A stretch of 64,000 bases of DNA from Aquilaria yunnanensis. Its lineage: Eukaryota; Streptophyta; Magnoliopsida; Malvales; Thymelaeaceae. The notes below the pieces were generated by a model. The model did no database searches. It saw only the letters and a program-made list of their open reading frames with translations, and had not been told where the DNA came from. Below, in pieces: positions 1-10,900 of the stretch. Both the position numbers and the translations under genes were made by a program. The stretch covers positions 29,424,001 through 29,488,000 of the forward strand of contig CM077597.1 in assembly GCA_039654915.1 (NCBI GenBank). Reading direction: 5' to 3'. Numbering within the stretch: the stretch's first letter is position 1; each line of letters begins with the position of its first letter.

Positions 1-2411
1 CTATTCCCGAAAGCTGGGAACCCCTTCTTTCTCACCCTTGCTGCACTACTTCTGCAAAACTTAAAAAATGGAAAAAGAAGCTCTTCCTTCCTTCCTACGT
101 CACTACGAGGTTGCCTCGTTCGGACCAATATAGCTTTTCAAACCGTAGTGACAAGGTTACTGTTTTCCATGCCCAACTGAAGGCCGGACTTTGGTATCCT
201 CCACCGAAGATGGTTTGCGATTTCTGCGATTTCCATCACATTGCCGTAAACCAACTTCCGCCGAACTCGTACTGCTATTTCAATGCTTTTCTTTGTATGT
301 GTGGTGTCTTCGGTATAGAGCCACACTTTGTCATTTTTCTGCAGTACTACAAGCTCTTCGTGATCCCGAAGGGTGGCTTCTATTTCATGCTACCTCGGGG
401 GTCAGGGAGCAAAAAATACAAGTTCACCTTTGCCAACAAGGACAGCTGGTGAGGGTGGCAACAGAAATTCTTCTTTATGAAGAAGGAGGAGGCCTGGTCG
501 TACGTCCCGACGAAGTGGGCTCAGGGAAAGCTCGTGATGGATGTTGTTGACCCGAAGATACTGTTAACTCCCGAGTTAACACCCATTTTTGCGGACTTTG
601 ACAAGCGCATCCGAGCAATCTCTGACTGGGATTCCAAGGTCCCACCGCGCTCCCTTTACCCCTTTCCCATTAACTGGAAGTTGATGACCGAAGAAGTCCT
701 TCGGGAGTTGAAGGTGGTAAAGGAGCACGAAACGGAACTCGAGATGCCGGCTCCTGCCATTGTTGGGAAGGACTCCTGGCTGGTACAACTTCTTCAGAAG
801 GACATTACTTATGCCGATTTTTTCGAAAGTAAGTCATCTCCTAGTCCCCTTGTTTCAATTTCATCTTGGACTTACACTGATATTTTTTCTCTTTTTCAGA
901 GATGGCGACGATACTGCTGCCTATTACCGATCGCTTTTCGTTGGGCAAGCCGAAAAAGGTGAACAAACAAAGAAAGCTGCCTCCCGAAGACGGAAGGCGG
1001 CTGGCCCCGGGCCTCCGGCGGCCAAGCGATCGAAGAAGACCGTGCCCCCTCCTATGCCGGAGATTTCCGAGGAGGTGGGCGAGGAGCCCGAGGTAACCGT
1101 TGCTGCCCCTTCAAGCGGGGTCGGTGCAGATGTCGCTCCTTCAAGCCCTACTTCGGCGGCTCTTCTGGACGCTTTGGTGGAAGCCCCTTCTGCCGAAGAT
1201 CGCCGTAAGGGGAATGGGAAGGAGATTTCTTTTGAGGGGGCCCTGGATTCTGGCGACGACGTTGCCGAAGTGCCACCAGGTTTAATGCCTTAGACACTTA
1301 GTTTCTGAGTTTTTTGGCGGCTACTTATGTTTGACAATTTTTCTGCTTTTGTCGTGCAGAGGAGATTCTTCCTCCGGATTGGGTTGTCGAGCACGCCCGG
1401 AAGCGGGCCCTCCGGGATGCTCATATCCCGAAGGGGAAGATTCCAAAGGAGCCATTTTGGTCTTTTACGGAGGACATGAACATGTACTCCGAAGACTACC
1501 CACGAATGGCCAAGGAGATTGCGAAGGGGGTTCTTACTGAAGCTTCTTTCAAGGCCATTGCGGGGGCTCATCCGGATGATGACTCTCTCGCCGCGAAGCT
1601 TTCCGAGCACGCCGCCCAGGTGTGTTTCTCACCTTGCTTTTTTCCCTCTGATTTCTTCTAAGTATTTGCCTTTTCTTTTTTGCCTTGTCTCATTCTTGCC
1701 TCTGTTTTTCTGCAGCTGCTGGGATATGCCGGATTCCTCAGAGTTCGGGTGGCGAGGCAGGGGATGTACCGGGCCGCCGCTTCAAAGACTATAGAACAAT
1801 ACAAGACCCAGTGCTCGGACCTGCTCACTCGGAACACTCAGCTGGCCCAGACTTCGGCGTCAGAGATTGCTGCCCTTCGGGAGGAGTTTGCGAAGGAAAA
1901 AGAAGAACTTATAAAGGACTCCTCCCAGAAGATTTCCGACCTCGGCGGAAAAGTGGCGGAGCTAACTTCGGTTAATGAGGCACTTCAAAAGGAGAAGTCG
2001 GATTCTGCGGCTCTTCTGGCGAAGGCGGAGGCCGAGAAAGCCGCACTTCAAGCCGAGGTCGATTCTTCGAAGAAGGGGAAGGATGAGCCGAAGAAAAAGA
2101 AGGTGAAGGCATTAAGGAAAAAGGTTGAAGACCTGGAGAAGGAGCTTAATGATCTTGGGGTCGAAAAGAGGAAATCCGACGAGATGACCAAAGTTGGTTT
2201 TCAAGACGGGTTTTGTCTCGCTCGTCATCAAGTTCTTCTGAGGTTTCCAGATCTCGACCTTTCTTTCCTGGAGGCCCTAAATATTCCTGAGGGACCTCGG
2301 TGGTCTTGGTCCAAGCTCGAGCACTTGAACCTGCCTCAGACTCTTCCGGCGCCGGCGGTGGTGGAAAAGGATGCAGGGGCTAGTGGCTCCCGGGACGCCG
2401 AGAATCCCTAA
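1..2411 (+). pseudogene. Spliced antisense gene (aORF) of copy A, 5' end cut by window edge
   Basis: This gene runs opposite to gag-pol. Four exons can be assigned from GT/AG sites and from alignment with copies C and D: start to 828, 900-1279, 1360-1619 and 1716-2411, with introns of 71, 80 and 96 nt. The N-terminal part (about 1-828) resembles the plant 'putative gypsy type transposon' domain (PF04195), with a conserved NQLPPNSYCYFNAFLCMCGVF block. The middle is basic and proline-rich. The last exon is a long heptad-rich coiled coil with a lysine run. An in-frame TGA at 450-452 stands where copy D reads CAA. One base is missing near 904 just after intron 1 (D and C read ATGGGC). The start codon lies just left of the window, judged from D. 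Its function is unknown to me; the family is established as a retrotransposon passenger gene. Confidence 0.85.
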
Positions 2412-2840
2412 TTTATCTCAGGCCCCTTCTGCCTTCTTTTTCTCCTTCCTTGTACTCTTTCTTTCTTGGTAGTCCTTCTTCTTTGTAAACCGATCTTGTT
2501 TAATAAAGACTTTTTCTTTCCTGTAAGAAATTTTGGCTAAGTCTTTTTTGTGAGATTGTTCATTCCTTTTTGCCCCGAACGCATTTGCTCAAGAGACTTC
2601 GGAAGATTAGATCGGTTCTCTGTGAACCTTTGTATTTAGAAATTCTTGTAAGGTTTTACATTTCCTATTGTCCCAAACATGCTTGCTCGAGGGACTTCAG
2701 GAAATCACACCCATGCTTATTCTGGCGACCATCTTCGCGGAATTTTAGTATATCTATTATTCAAGAATCTTTCTTTCAGAAGCCCGTGTACCTAGAAAAT
2801 TTTTCTAACTTTGTACAATGTAAACCCTTTCGTCAAGATT

Positions 2841-3999
2841 CTAATCATAGAACTTTTTCAAGGCATCTGAATGCCAAGTGTTTTTTAATTCCACGCCTTC
2901 GGCGTCACCGAGCTTGTACACCCCTCTTCGTACTTCAGCAAGAACTAGATAAGGTCCCTCCCAATTCGCGCGAAGTACGCCATGTGATGGCCTCCGGGGT
3001 GCGAATTCCGCCTTTCGGAGAACGAGATCACCCTTTTTTATTCCTTTTGGCCTAGCTCGCAAGTTTATAGCGGCGGCCACTCTTTGCTGGAAAGCTTTCC
3101 TTCTTAGTTCCGCTATTTCTCTATGTTCGCCGACGAGGTCGAGCTTGGTTCTTAAGCCGAGGTCATTTCCACTTTCATCAAATACCTGCACTCGTATTGA
3201 TGGTTGCACTACCTCTATTGGGATTATGGCCTCTGTACCGAAGATGAGCGAGAAAGGAGTTTCCCCTGTAGCCATTCGGGGCGTTGTTCGGTAGCTCCAT
3301 AGTACGCTTTGGAGTTCTCCTGGCCATTTCCCTTTTGCCTCCCCCAGTCTCTTTTTCAGACCATCTTTTATGGTCCTGTTAGATACTTCCACCTGCCCAT
3401 TGCTTTGGGGGTGAGCTACCGGGGTGAAGTGCATCTTTGTTCCGAGGTCGCTGATAAACTCTTGGAACCCTTTGTCTATGAACTGGGATCCGTTATCAGC
3501 TACTAGTACCCTCGGTATGCCGAATCTGCATACTATGTTTTTCCACACGAACTTATGCACTTCTCTTGCCGAGATAGTAGTCAAAGGTTCTGCCTCGACC
3601 CATTTAGAGAAATAGTCTACTGCGACTACGCAGAACTTCACGCCCCCAGGCGCTGTCGGGAGCAGCCCGATAAGGTCTATGCCCCAAACTGCGAAGGGCC
3701 AGGGATAGTTTGCCGAAGTCACCAGCTCCGAGGGTATTCTCTGGATTTTTGCATGTCTTTGGCAATTACCACATTTCTGGACGAACCGCCTAGCGTCTTT
3801 CCTCAGGGTAGGCCAAAAGTATCCTTAGCGAAGTATCACCGCTGCCAGGGCATCGGTTCCGATGTGCGAACCACAAGCGCCTTCGTGAACTTCTTGGAGG
3901 ATTATTTCAATATCCTCTTCGCCAACACACCTCTGTAGCGGATTTGCATATCCCTGCCGATATAGCTCTTCTCCAATTAGAAAGAAATGACCGGAGCAT
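2841..3999 (-). pseudogene. Integrase domain of copy A
   Basis: This is the C-terminal part of the polyprotein, which inserts the cDNA into the genome. It has the N-terminal zinc region (HEGACGSHIG ... CGNCQRH), then the catalytic core with WGIDLIG, VAVDYFSKW and ADNGSQF (the D-D part of DDE) and the PQSNGQVE motif with the final E. It ends in a basic region reading NTWHSDALKKFYD. One TAA at 3825-3827 replaces a Gln codon that is CAA in copy C. It stays in frame with RT and gag upstream. No chromodomain follows, as expected for Tat elements. Confidence 0.92.
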
Positions 4000-5079
4000 C
4001 TCCGCACTTTTGCTGCTTCATTGGGTTCTTCGGGGAGCGTATTGGTTTCGAGATATGTTTTTATTGGGTCTTTCCAGCTTCTTCCCGAAGTCATTATGCT
4101 CAGCACTGTAATGCTCGGCTGGCTTAGCACCTCAGTATATGCTTTTGATTTTGCCAATTCATCTGCCTCAGCGTTATGTCTGCGAGGCACGTTCTCGATT
4201 CGCACGGTGTCGAATTCTTGAATAAGCTTCGTCACTAATTCATGGTATTTTTCCAGCGTTGGATCCTTCGCCCCGTAGTCCCCTGCTGTTTGCCGAACTA
4301 CTAGCTGGGAATCGCTATGGGCTTTCAAGTTTCTGACACCAATTTTTCTGGCCAGGCGCAAGCCTGCTATGAGAGCTTCATATTCAGCCACATTGTTGGT
4401 GACATTGAAGCTGAACTTAATGGCCTTCATTACTTCTAGGCCTTCGGGGCCTTTGATGATTACCCCTGCTCCTTAGTGCTCGGCGCCCGAGGCACCATCA
4501 ACGTACAAGGCCCATTCTGGCTCATTTTCGTCGGGACTTGGGTGGCTATCCTCGGTAATGGGGACCTCGGCAATGAAATCTGCAAAGGCTTGGGCTTTTA
4601 TGGCTTTCCGAGGTTCATAAGTGATGTCGTGTTCGCCAAGCTCTATACACCATTTGGAGAGCCTTCCCGAATGGTCAACCTTCTTCATGACGTCCCGCAG
4701 GGGTAAACTACTTCGGACGATGATGGGGTGAGCCTGAAAATATGGCCGTAGCCTTCTTCCTGCCAGGACCAAGGCATATATAGCTTTCTGTAACAAAGGA
4801 TATCTGATTTTGGCGCCATGCAGGGACTTGCTCACATAGTAGACTGGCCACTGCTTCGCCCCTTCCTCTTTCACAAGGACTGAGCTTACTGCTTTTTCTG
4901 TGACGGCGAGGTACAACACAAGTGGTTCTCTTTCGCGGGGCTGTCGTAAAGTGGGCAGACGAGCCAAGTAGATTTTGAGTTCTTCCCAAGCTTTTTGGCA
5001 ATCCTCATTCCAAGGATGATCATTGCTCTCGAGGTCGTCCTCCCTTTTTGCTGCCTTAGTGAGGACTTTGAAGAATGCT
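4000..5079 (-). pseudogene. Tandem RNase H domains of copy A (RNH1 plus second RNH)
   Basis: The first RNase H-like segment (about 5079-4530) includes LYLAVTEKAVSSVL, YYVSKSLHGA and the connection WCIELGEHDITY. A second, separate RNase H follows (about 4510-4060) with YVDGASG, NNVAEYEALIAGL, AHSDSQLVV and NAEADELAK; these supply the D, E, D acidic residues. Two RNase H domains in a row are characteristic of the Tat lineage, where the extra one is of the archaeal type. A TAA at 4473-4475 replaces a CAA (Gln) seen in copy C just after the first D motif of the second domain. Confidence 0.88.
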
Positions 5080-5969
5080 CGACACTGGTCTCCATATCTG
5101 GAAATAAATCTGCTAAGGGAGGTTATTCTTCCAGTAAGTCTCTGCACATCTTTTATTGTGGCAGGAGTTCGGAATTCCAACAGAGCCTTAATTTTTTCTG
5201 GGTTAGCATCAATGCCTCTTTCTGATACCATGTACCCAAGGAACTTTCCCGAAGTTACCCCGAAGGTGCACTTCTCGGGGTTAAGGCGAATTCCGAAGGT
5301 CCTGAGCTAGTGAAAAGTCTCCCTTAGGTCTGTGACATGGTCAACAGACAGCTTGCTTTTGACTATCATGTCATCTACGTAGACTTCCATGTTCCTCCCT
5401 ATTTGGTCATTAAAGACCTTGCTCATCAACCTCTGGTAGGTGGCTCCTGCGTTTTTGAGCCCGAAGGGCATCCTGGTGTAACAGTACGTCCCCCCCTCAG
5501 TGATGAAGGCTGTTTTTTCTTCGTCTTTGGGGTCCATCTTTATTTGATGGTAGCCGCTGAAGGCGTCTAGGAAACTTAGGAGCCCGTATTCGGCAGTTGA
5601 ATCTACCAGTTGATCGATTGGCGGGAGAGGATATGAATCTTTTGGGCAAGCATCGTTCAGGTTTCTGAAATCGATGCACATCCGAAGTTTGTTGCTTCCT
5701 TCTTTTGTGGCGATCACCACATTGCTTAGCCATTCGGGGTACTTGACCTCCCTGATTACATCTGCCTCCAATAAACGTTGGACTTCGGTTTTGACGAAGT
5801 CGTTTTTATGGGCTGAAATGCCCCGTTTCTTTTGCCGGACAGGTTTTGCTTCCGGGCTTACTTTGAGGCTATGTTGTACTACGCGCGGATTTACCCCCGG
5901 CATGTCTTTCGGCGAGTAGGCGAACAGGTCTTTATTCATTATCATAAAGGATACAAGTTCTTTCTTATC
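5080..5969 (-). pseudogene. Reverse transcriptase of copy A
   Basis: This is a Ty3/gypsy reverse transcriptase. Recognisable blocks are SPKDMPGV, VIREVKYPEWLSNVV, MCIDFRNLNDACPKD, LSFLDAFSGYHQI, RMPFGLKNAGATYQRL and the catalytic MEVYVDDMIVKS (YVDD). It continues into GVTSGKFLGYMVSERGI at the RNase H border. A stop at 5307-5309 (TAG) falls in the thumb region after YVDD, and another at 5970-5972 (TGA) separates it from protease. Both keep the reading frame on each side. Confidence 0.93.
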
Positions 5970-6815
5970 TCATTCGGACAAGTTTTTCCCTATTCGGGTA
6001 CTTCGTCCTGGGATAAGTTCCACTTCTTCCATTTCTACCTTGCCAGAATCTTCTTTCTCGCCATTTTTTGACTTTGAAGCCCCTGCTTCTACAGCTTGTG
6101 TGGAATTGTTTGCTGGAGCTTTCCGGGCTTTGACGAACACCTTTCTTACTTCGCCCTGATCTATGAAGATTTTTGCGTCTCCTTCCTTGGTGGCGAAAGT
6201 GACAGTCAAATATCTCACGTCAGGGCGAATGTGCAGATTTCCCTGCGTCTGCCTTCCAAGGATGGCGTTGTATGATGAGGGGACATCCATGACGATGAAC
6301 CTCGCCATTGTCGAGGCAAACAACTCAGCTGGTCCTTTGACCGAAGTCCCTCTCATCATTAATGGAAGGTCGATCCATCCGAGGACGGGTAACTCGGACG
6401 GTCCTACCCCGAAGGTCGATGAAGTGACAGGCTTGAGATCGCTGATGGATATGCCCAAGCTCGGCAGCAGTTGCGAAAATAGGATGTCAGCGTTTGATCC
6501 ATCATCAAGTAATACCCTTTTGACATCCCAATTTCCAATTCTTGCCATGATCAGGAGTGGGTCGTCGTGAGGAAAGACGACTATGGAACCATCTTTTCGG
6601 GATAGCTTCTTCGCCAGACTTTGATAGTCCATCACAGCTATTTCCCTGGCCTTCCTTTTCCTTTCCGAGGATGGGAGCCCCGTCGTGATTGTTTGTATGA
6701 CTCCCGCAGGCGGTGGAGGGCGCCTCTTCGGACTTCGGTTTCTCCGCCTGTCGGAGTCGTAGTCCTCATCTTCTACCTTTCCTTCCTCCTCTTTCCTCCC
6801 CTTCGGGGAAGGCAA
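5970..6815 (-). pseudogene. Aspartic protease region of copy A
   Basis: This is the retropepsin-like region between gag and RT. The active-site block reads VLLDDGSNADILF; DDGS in place of the more common DTGA is usual in Tat and Athila proteases. It is followed by GWIDLPLMM and YNAILGRQTQGN, the second conserved loop. A long acidic linker (EVELIPGRSTRIG) leads to RT. The matching region of copy C has the same motifs (VLLDDGSNTDIIF, YNAILGRQ). Confidence 0.88.
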
Positions 6816-8345
6816 CCGTAGGTACCGCCGAAGTTGGCCTTGTTTTATCAGCGATTCAATATACTTCTTCAGCTAGAAGCAATCCTCGGTGTCGTGGCCA
6901 TGATCGCGATGAAATTGGCAGAACTTCTTCATGTTTTTTCTATTTTCAGCGGTCATGGCCCTTGGCCTCTGAACTTGTGTTCCCTGCCTCTCCAAAGTCA
7001 TGAGGATGTTGGTCCTCGTGGTGTTCAGCGCTGTGAAGTTCGGGGGTTTCCTTCCTCGCATTCTCTGAGGTCGGGGTGGCTGGTCGGTCGGATAGCGTGC
7101 CTGCTGGCTGCACCCCTCACCACGGGTGTGCTCGGGCCTGGGTCTGCCCATTCTTAGTTCTTCGGCCGTCATGTGCTGTTCGGCCCGTCGGTAGAATTCG
7201 CCCAGTCTGTCTGGAGGGTCCTTAGAGAATTCATAGAAGAGTTGGGAATCCCTCCGAAGGCCCCTTGTCATGGCGAGGATGCGTATTTCGGGCCGAAAGT
7301 ATGGAACACTTAAAGCCTCTCTGTTGAACCTCTCGACATAGTCGCGTATAGTTTCTCCGCTTCTTTGCGCTATGTCGAACATTTGAACGTGCATCTTCGC
7401 CATCGGGCGACTCCCGATGAACTGTTGGGTGAAGGCTGTTGATAACTCCTGGAACTTTCCAATGATTCCTGGAGCCAAGGAGTTATACCACGCGGTTGCT
7501 AGCCCAGAGAGGGTGACCTCGAAGCACTTGCACAAGGTGGCGTCGTCCGCACCGTGCATCATCATGCTGCGTCTGTACTTCGTCAGGTGGGCCTGTGGGT
7601 TGGTCCGACCATCGTACGTCTCTAGCCGAGGTACCCTAAAGTCACCTGGCATAGCTGCCTCAACCACAGCTCGGGTGAAAGGAGACTGATCCCCACAAAA
7701 AGACTCAGACAGTCTGGCCCAAACTGGCTTGCGAGCCACCTGCCTCTCGACTCTGTCCAGCCTTGCCAATATTTTCTCCATGAGGGCGGTGGCGCTAGGT
7801 TCTTCCTCAGGTGGAGGAGATTGACGGCACCTCTTCGGAGAATGGCTTCGTCGTCAGGGAGAGGGTGACCTCGTCTCAGGCAAAGGGCTCCTTCGGCGTG
7901 GAATTTTGGGTTGGTTGGGCCCCGTTTGCCCTGGAAGGCGTGCCCCGAGGGACATATTTTCTGTTGAAGACTCCTCACGTGGGTCTTCACTCCCCGAACT
8001 GCGGCGGACTGCTTTGGGGCGCTTTTCCCGAGGGCGTACCGGTGAAGGAGACCTTTGGGTTTGAGCTTGTTGTGGCCATCTTCTGTCTATCTGTTGTGTC
8101 ATCTCAGCCACAACAAAGCGTTGGAAGTCACAGAGGAAGCTCATGGTTATGACCAGAGGACGTTCTTCCTCGGGCGTGGAAGTCCCTGGAAGAGCTTACT
8201 CAGCAGCCGGTTGGACTTCAGGCACGGACGGGGACTTCGGGAGTCCTTTGTCCTTAGAACGCCGAGTCTCAACGACGGCAACCTGAGGGTGGGTTCCCAC
8301 AGACGGCGCCAAATGATGTCCGGAGACATCTTCGCTGGAGGACAT
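6816..8345 (-). pseudogene. Gag of copy A, start codon inside the LTR
   Basis: This is the capsid and nucleocapsid part of the gag-pol frame. The ATG at 8345-8343 lies 32 nt inside the LTR, and the frame passes through the PBS (reading HHLAPSVG) into VAVVETRRSKDKGLP. The capsid core has FRVPRLETYDG, SGLATAWYNSL and RDYVERFNREA. The zinc knuckle near 6880 reads CQFHRDHGHDTEDC. Three in-frame stops occur: 8196-8198 (TAA), 7854-7856 (TGA) and 6873-6875 (TAG, CAG in copy C). Gag and pol share one frame, so no ribosomal frameshift signal is needed. Confidence 0.85.
8296..8311 (-). other. Primer-binding site of copy A
   Basis: The minus strand reads TGGCGCCGTCTGTGGG, starting with TGG two bases after the LTR end. 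The identical 16-mer sits at the same place in copies C (32972-32987) and D (49362-49377). The first nine bases match the 3' end of plant tRNA-Asp as I remember it but the rest do not, so I leave the primer tRNA open. Confidence 0.85.
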
Positions 8346-9168
8346 GGTGGTTTCTGGAGGGACTTCCTGAGGAGGAGAACGCCCGGAGTGGAGGTTTCCC
8401 AGGGAGTGGTACCTGAAGAGCCCAAAAGGAAAGGTTAGGAGGTCCCCGGGATGTTTTTCCGGGGAGGAGCCTCCGACGCCCAAGTCAGTTTTCTGATAGG
8501 TGAAGGAAAAGAGCACTCAAGGGTTTAGTGGCCTTGCCTGTTCGTATCCTCTCAACTGACTGACCAACCGTTTGCAAGGAGCTACTCTTTGGTATTTATA
8601 GAAGTGTCTGGCCCGTTCAGATCGTGACACGTGTTCGGTCAGATCTGCTATGTACCTTTGGGCATAGGGGACAAGTAGCTGTTTGTAGGCTCCCTCGAGC
8701 CTTGGTCCGAGACAGGTTGTGACAAGGCCTGGGCGGCGTCGGCGTGTTAGAGCGTCGTTTGAGGTGACATGGTGCGTCTGTGGGCGATGTGTCAGAGGCT
8801 CCTTAAATGCTCCTGCCGTACTCCCGATGTCCTTTGGGCGAGGTCGTTCTCTGAGACGAACACCCTTCTTCGGGAGTTATGTTCGCAGTTCGGGGAGCTG
8901 CCTAGCTCGGAGGTTCCGCCTTCGGGAAATCCTCTCTTGCTTGTGGTAGCTGGTTCTTCTATCCCGAAGGCGATCCGTTTAATCCCCCAGGGGGTTGTCT
9001 GCACCTTTGGAGTTATATGGGGTACTAGGCTAAATCCTGAGTTCGAGGCACTGGAATTCACCTAGTCCGAGGTCAATACTAGTGCCTCCCTCGGATGGTG
9101 CCAGGTTTCCCGAGCATGCTTTTGGTAGGAGGTACATTCTAGGAGAGGCGATAGTCCTTTGGCTATCA
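8314..9168 (-). repeat. 5' LTR of copy A
   Basis: This 855 bp LTR starts TGATAGCC and ends CATCA in element orientation (the plus strand shows TGATG... to ...GGCTATCA). A TATA-like TATAAATA lies at 8593-8600 on the minus strand. It is clearly related to the LTRs of B, C, D and E; for example all share the GGAGGAGCCT...GACGCC(C/T)AAGTCAGT block. The last 32 bases hold the gag ATG. The right flank begins at 9169; the matching left TSD is outside the window. Confidence 0.9.
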
Positions 9169-9178
9169 GGGAGGAGCT

Positions 9179-9743
9179 TGTAACACCTTCATATCCCACA
9201 TTGAAAAAATGTGGAAGGCCTTATGTGAATATATAGACACAAGTTCCAAAACATAAGCAACTAGCGCTTATCATTTTCACAAAGGATAGCCAATGTGGTG
9301 TGGGCAGGTGTTCCATTGACAAGTTCTGGACTTGGGTTGTCATAGATGGTATCCGAGATGACTTGGCACCACAATAATGTGGCATAGTAGGTGTGCACAA
9401 CATCATCTTCCAAGACTAATTTTGGATTAGAGTGTCTACTTTGTCAAAGACTAAGTAGTATGATTAGAGAGGTTACTTAGCCAGGGTTCAAGTAATCTGA
9501 TTAGAAAGGTTACTAGTCTGGGGGATCAAGTAATCCAAATAACCCTAACGAGGATGTTGGTACATAAAATGTGGAGTTTGTAACACCCTCATATCCCACA
9601 TGGGAGAAATGTAGGAAGCCTTTTGTAGATATATAGACATAAATTCCAGAACATAAGCACTTAATGCTTATCCTTGTATAAAAAATAGCCATTGTGGTGT
9701 GGGTGGGTGTTTTATTGACCGGTTCTAGACTTGGGTCTTTACA
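9179..9743. mobile_element. TRIM-like element (terminal-repeat retrotransposon in miniature)
   Basis: Two direct repeats of about 165 bp (9179-9342 and 9579-9743), both starting TGTAACACC and ending TGTCA or TTACA, bracket about 236 bp of non-coding DNA. The repeats look about 80% identical by eye. Five bases after the first repeat is TGGTATCCGAGA (9347-9358), ten of twelve bases of the usual initiator tRNA-Met primer site. Purine-rich AAAATGTGGAGT precedes the second repeat. The flanks (GAGCT and ATCTC) do not match, perhaps because copy A inserted ten bases away. Confidence 0.65.
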
Positions 9744-10099
9744 ATCTCTTTCACAAAGAGCCCTATCCGAGTAATAATCTTGTGTGTCGAAAAGTAAGGA
9801 TGCTGCTTCTTGTAAGCTGTGACATTGGTGAAAAGAGCTTTATGTAATGTAGGACACCACAACTCCACCCCTAAAGGGTCTAGGTAATATAGTAGATGGG
9901 CCATTGTTCAAAACCCTATTCTCTTACTATCATGGTGTTAACTGGGCCATTAGTAACAACGAGATATAAGATTAATGGTTCATCTAGGCAAGGATATTTG
10001 AGCATTAAAAGCTAAAGCAAGTATTCCTTCATCTGGTCAAAAGCCATCCTACATTCATTTGTCCATTCAAATTATGTCCCCTTTATAAGGATTCCGAAG

Positions 10100-10900
10100 A
10101 ATGGTCTACACCTATGCCCAAATCTGAAGATGAATCATTCGAGAGTAGTGAGCCTCTCATCCAATATTTGGATGTCTTTCTTGCCCCTTGCCTCAAGCAT
10201 CTTTAAAATGGCATTGATCCTATCCGAGTTGGGATTGATTCTCCTCTCAAAGACCATGTACCTAAGGAATTTATCGGCTTTGACCCCAAAAGTGCATTTC
10301 TTTGGATCAAGTCTCGTGTTAAATTTCTTCAATCATTGAAAGGCTTCCTTGAGGTCATCAGTGTAAAGATCCAGGGCTCGGTTCTTGACAATCATATTGT
10401 TAACATATGCTTCCATGTTGAACCTTAACTAGTTAGCAATGACCTCATTCATTAGTTGCTAGTAGGTCACCCCAATATTCTTGAGGCCGAAGGCCATCCG
10501 TTGGTAGCAGTAGATGGCCTCCCCAATGGTAAAATTCATTTTACCTTATCTATAGGCCCATTCTGGTTTGGTAATATCCAGTGAAGGCATCCAAAAAGAA
10601 AATAACCTTAAACTCAACCATGGTGTGAACTAACTAATTGAAGGCTAGCAGTGAATAACGGTTTTTTTTGTATGCTTCATTGAGATTTGTAAAGTCTTAA
10701 CACATATTCCAATCCTTATTCTTCTTTTTAGCCAAAACTATGTTGGTCAACCACTCTGGGTATTGTACTACTCAAATAATGCCAGCCTCAGGAGCCTTTT
10801 AACCTCCCTTTAATGGAGTCTCGCCTATTTAAAGCCATATTCCTTTTTTTTACTGGATTAGCCAAACTGAGGGGTTGACTTGCAATTTATGTGTGATGAC
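10100..10900 (-). pseudogene. Reverse transcriptase remnant of element F
   Basis: Short blocks align with the RT of copies A and C: MEAYVNNMIVK (YVDD changed to YVNN), LDPKKCTFGVKADKFL and YMVFERRINPNSDRINAIL. The catalytic acidic pair is lost and several stops interrupt the frame, so this cannot encode active enzyme. It shows that F is a gypsy element of the same broad lineage as A but much older. Confidence 0.72.

Larger units (their letters stand above)
1..9168 (-). mobile_element. Tat-lineage Ty3/gypsy retrotransposon, copy A (3' end outside window)
   Basis: This retrotransposon lies on the minus strand. Reading leftward from 9168 it has a 5' LTR (8314-9168), a PBS two bases inside it, one continuous gag-pol frame (8345 to 2841), a gap of about 430 bp, and an antisense spliced gene on the plus strand (1-2411). 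The 3' LTR must lie left of base 1. The tandem RNase H domains after RT and the antisense extra gene between pol and the 3' LTR are known marks of the Tat lineage. Copies C and D in this window are relatives with the same layout. Seven nonsense codons interrupt gag-pol but I found no frameshift in it, so this copy is fairly well preserved. Confidence 0.93.

Noticed and set aside
8296..8311. Possible tRNA gene, because the motif matches a tRNA 3' end
   Set aside because: Only the 3' end complement is present, at the correct PBS distance from an LTR; no tRNA body is there.
8719..9065. Plus-strand ORFs of 76 and 98 codons within the LTR of copy A
   Set aside because: They are antisense to the LTR, are not kept in the other LTRs and have no recognised domain.
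9179..9743. Direct repeats considered as a CRISPR-like or simple tandem array
   Set aside because: There are only two units, with a PBS-like site and TG...CA type ends between and around them, which fits a TRIM better; this is also eukaryotic DNA.
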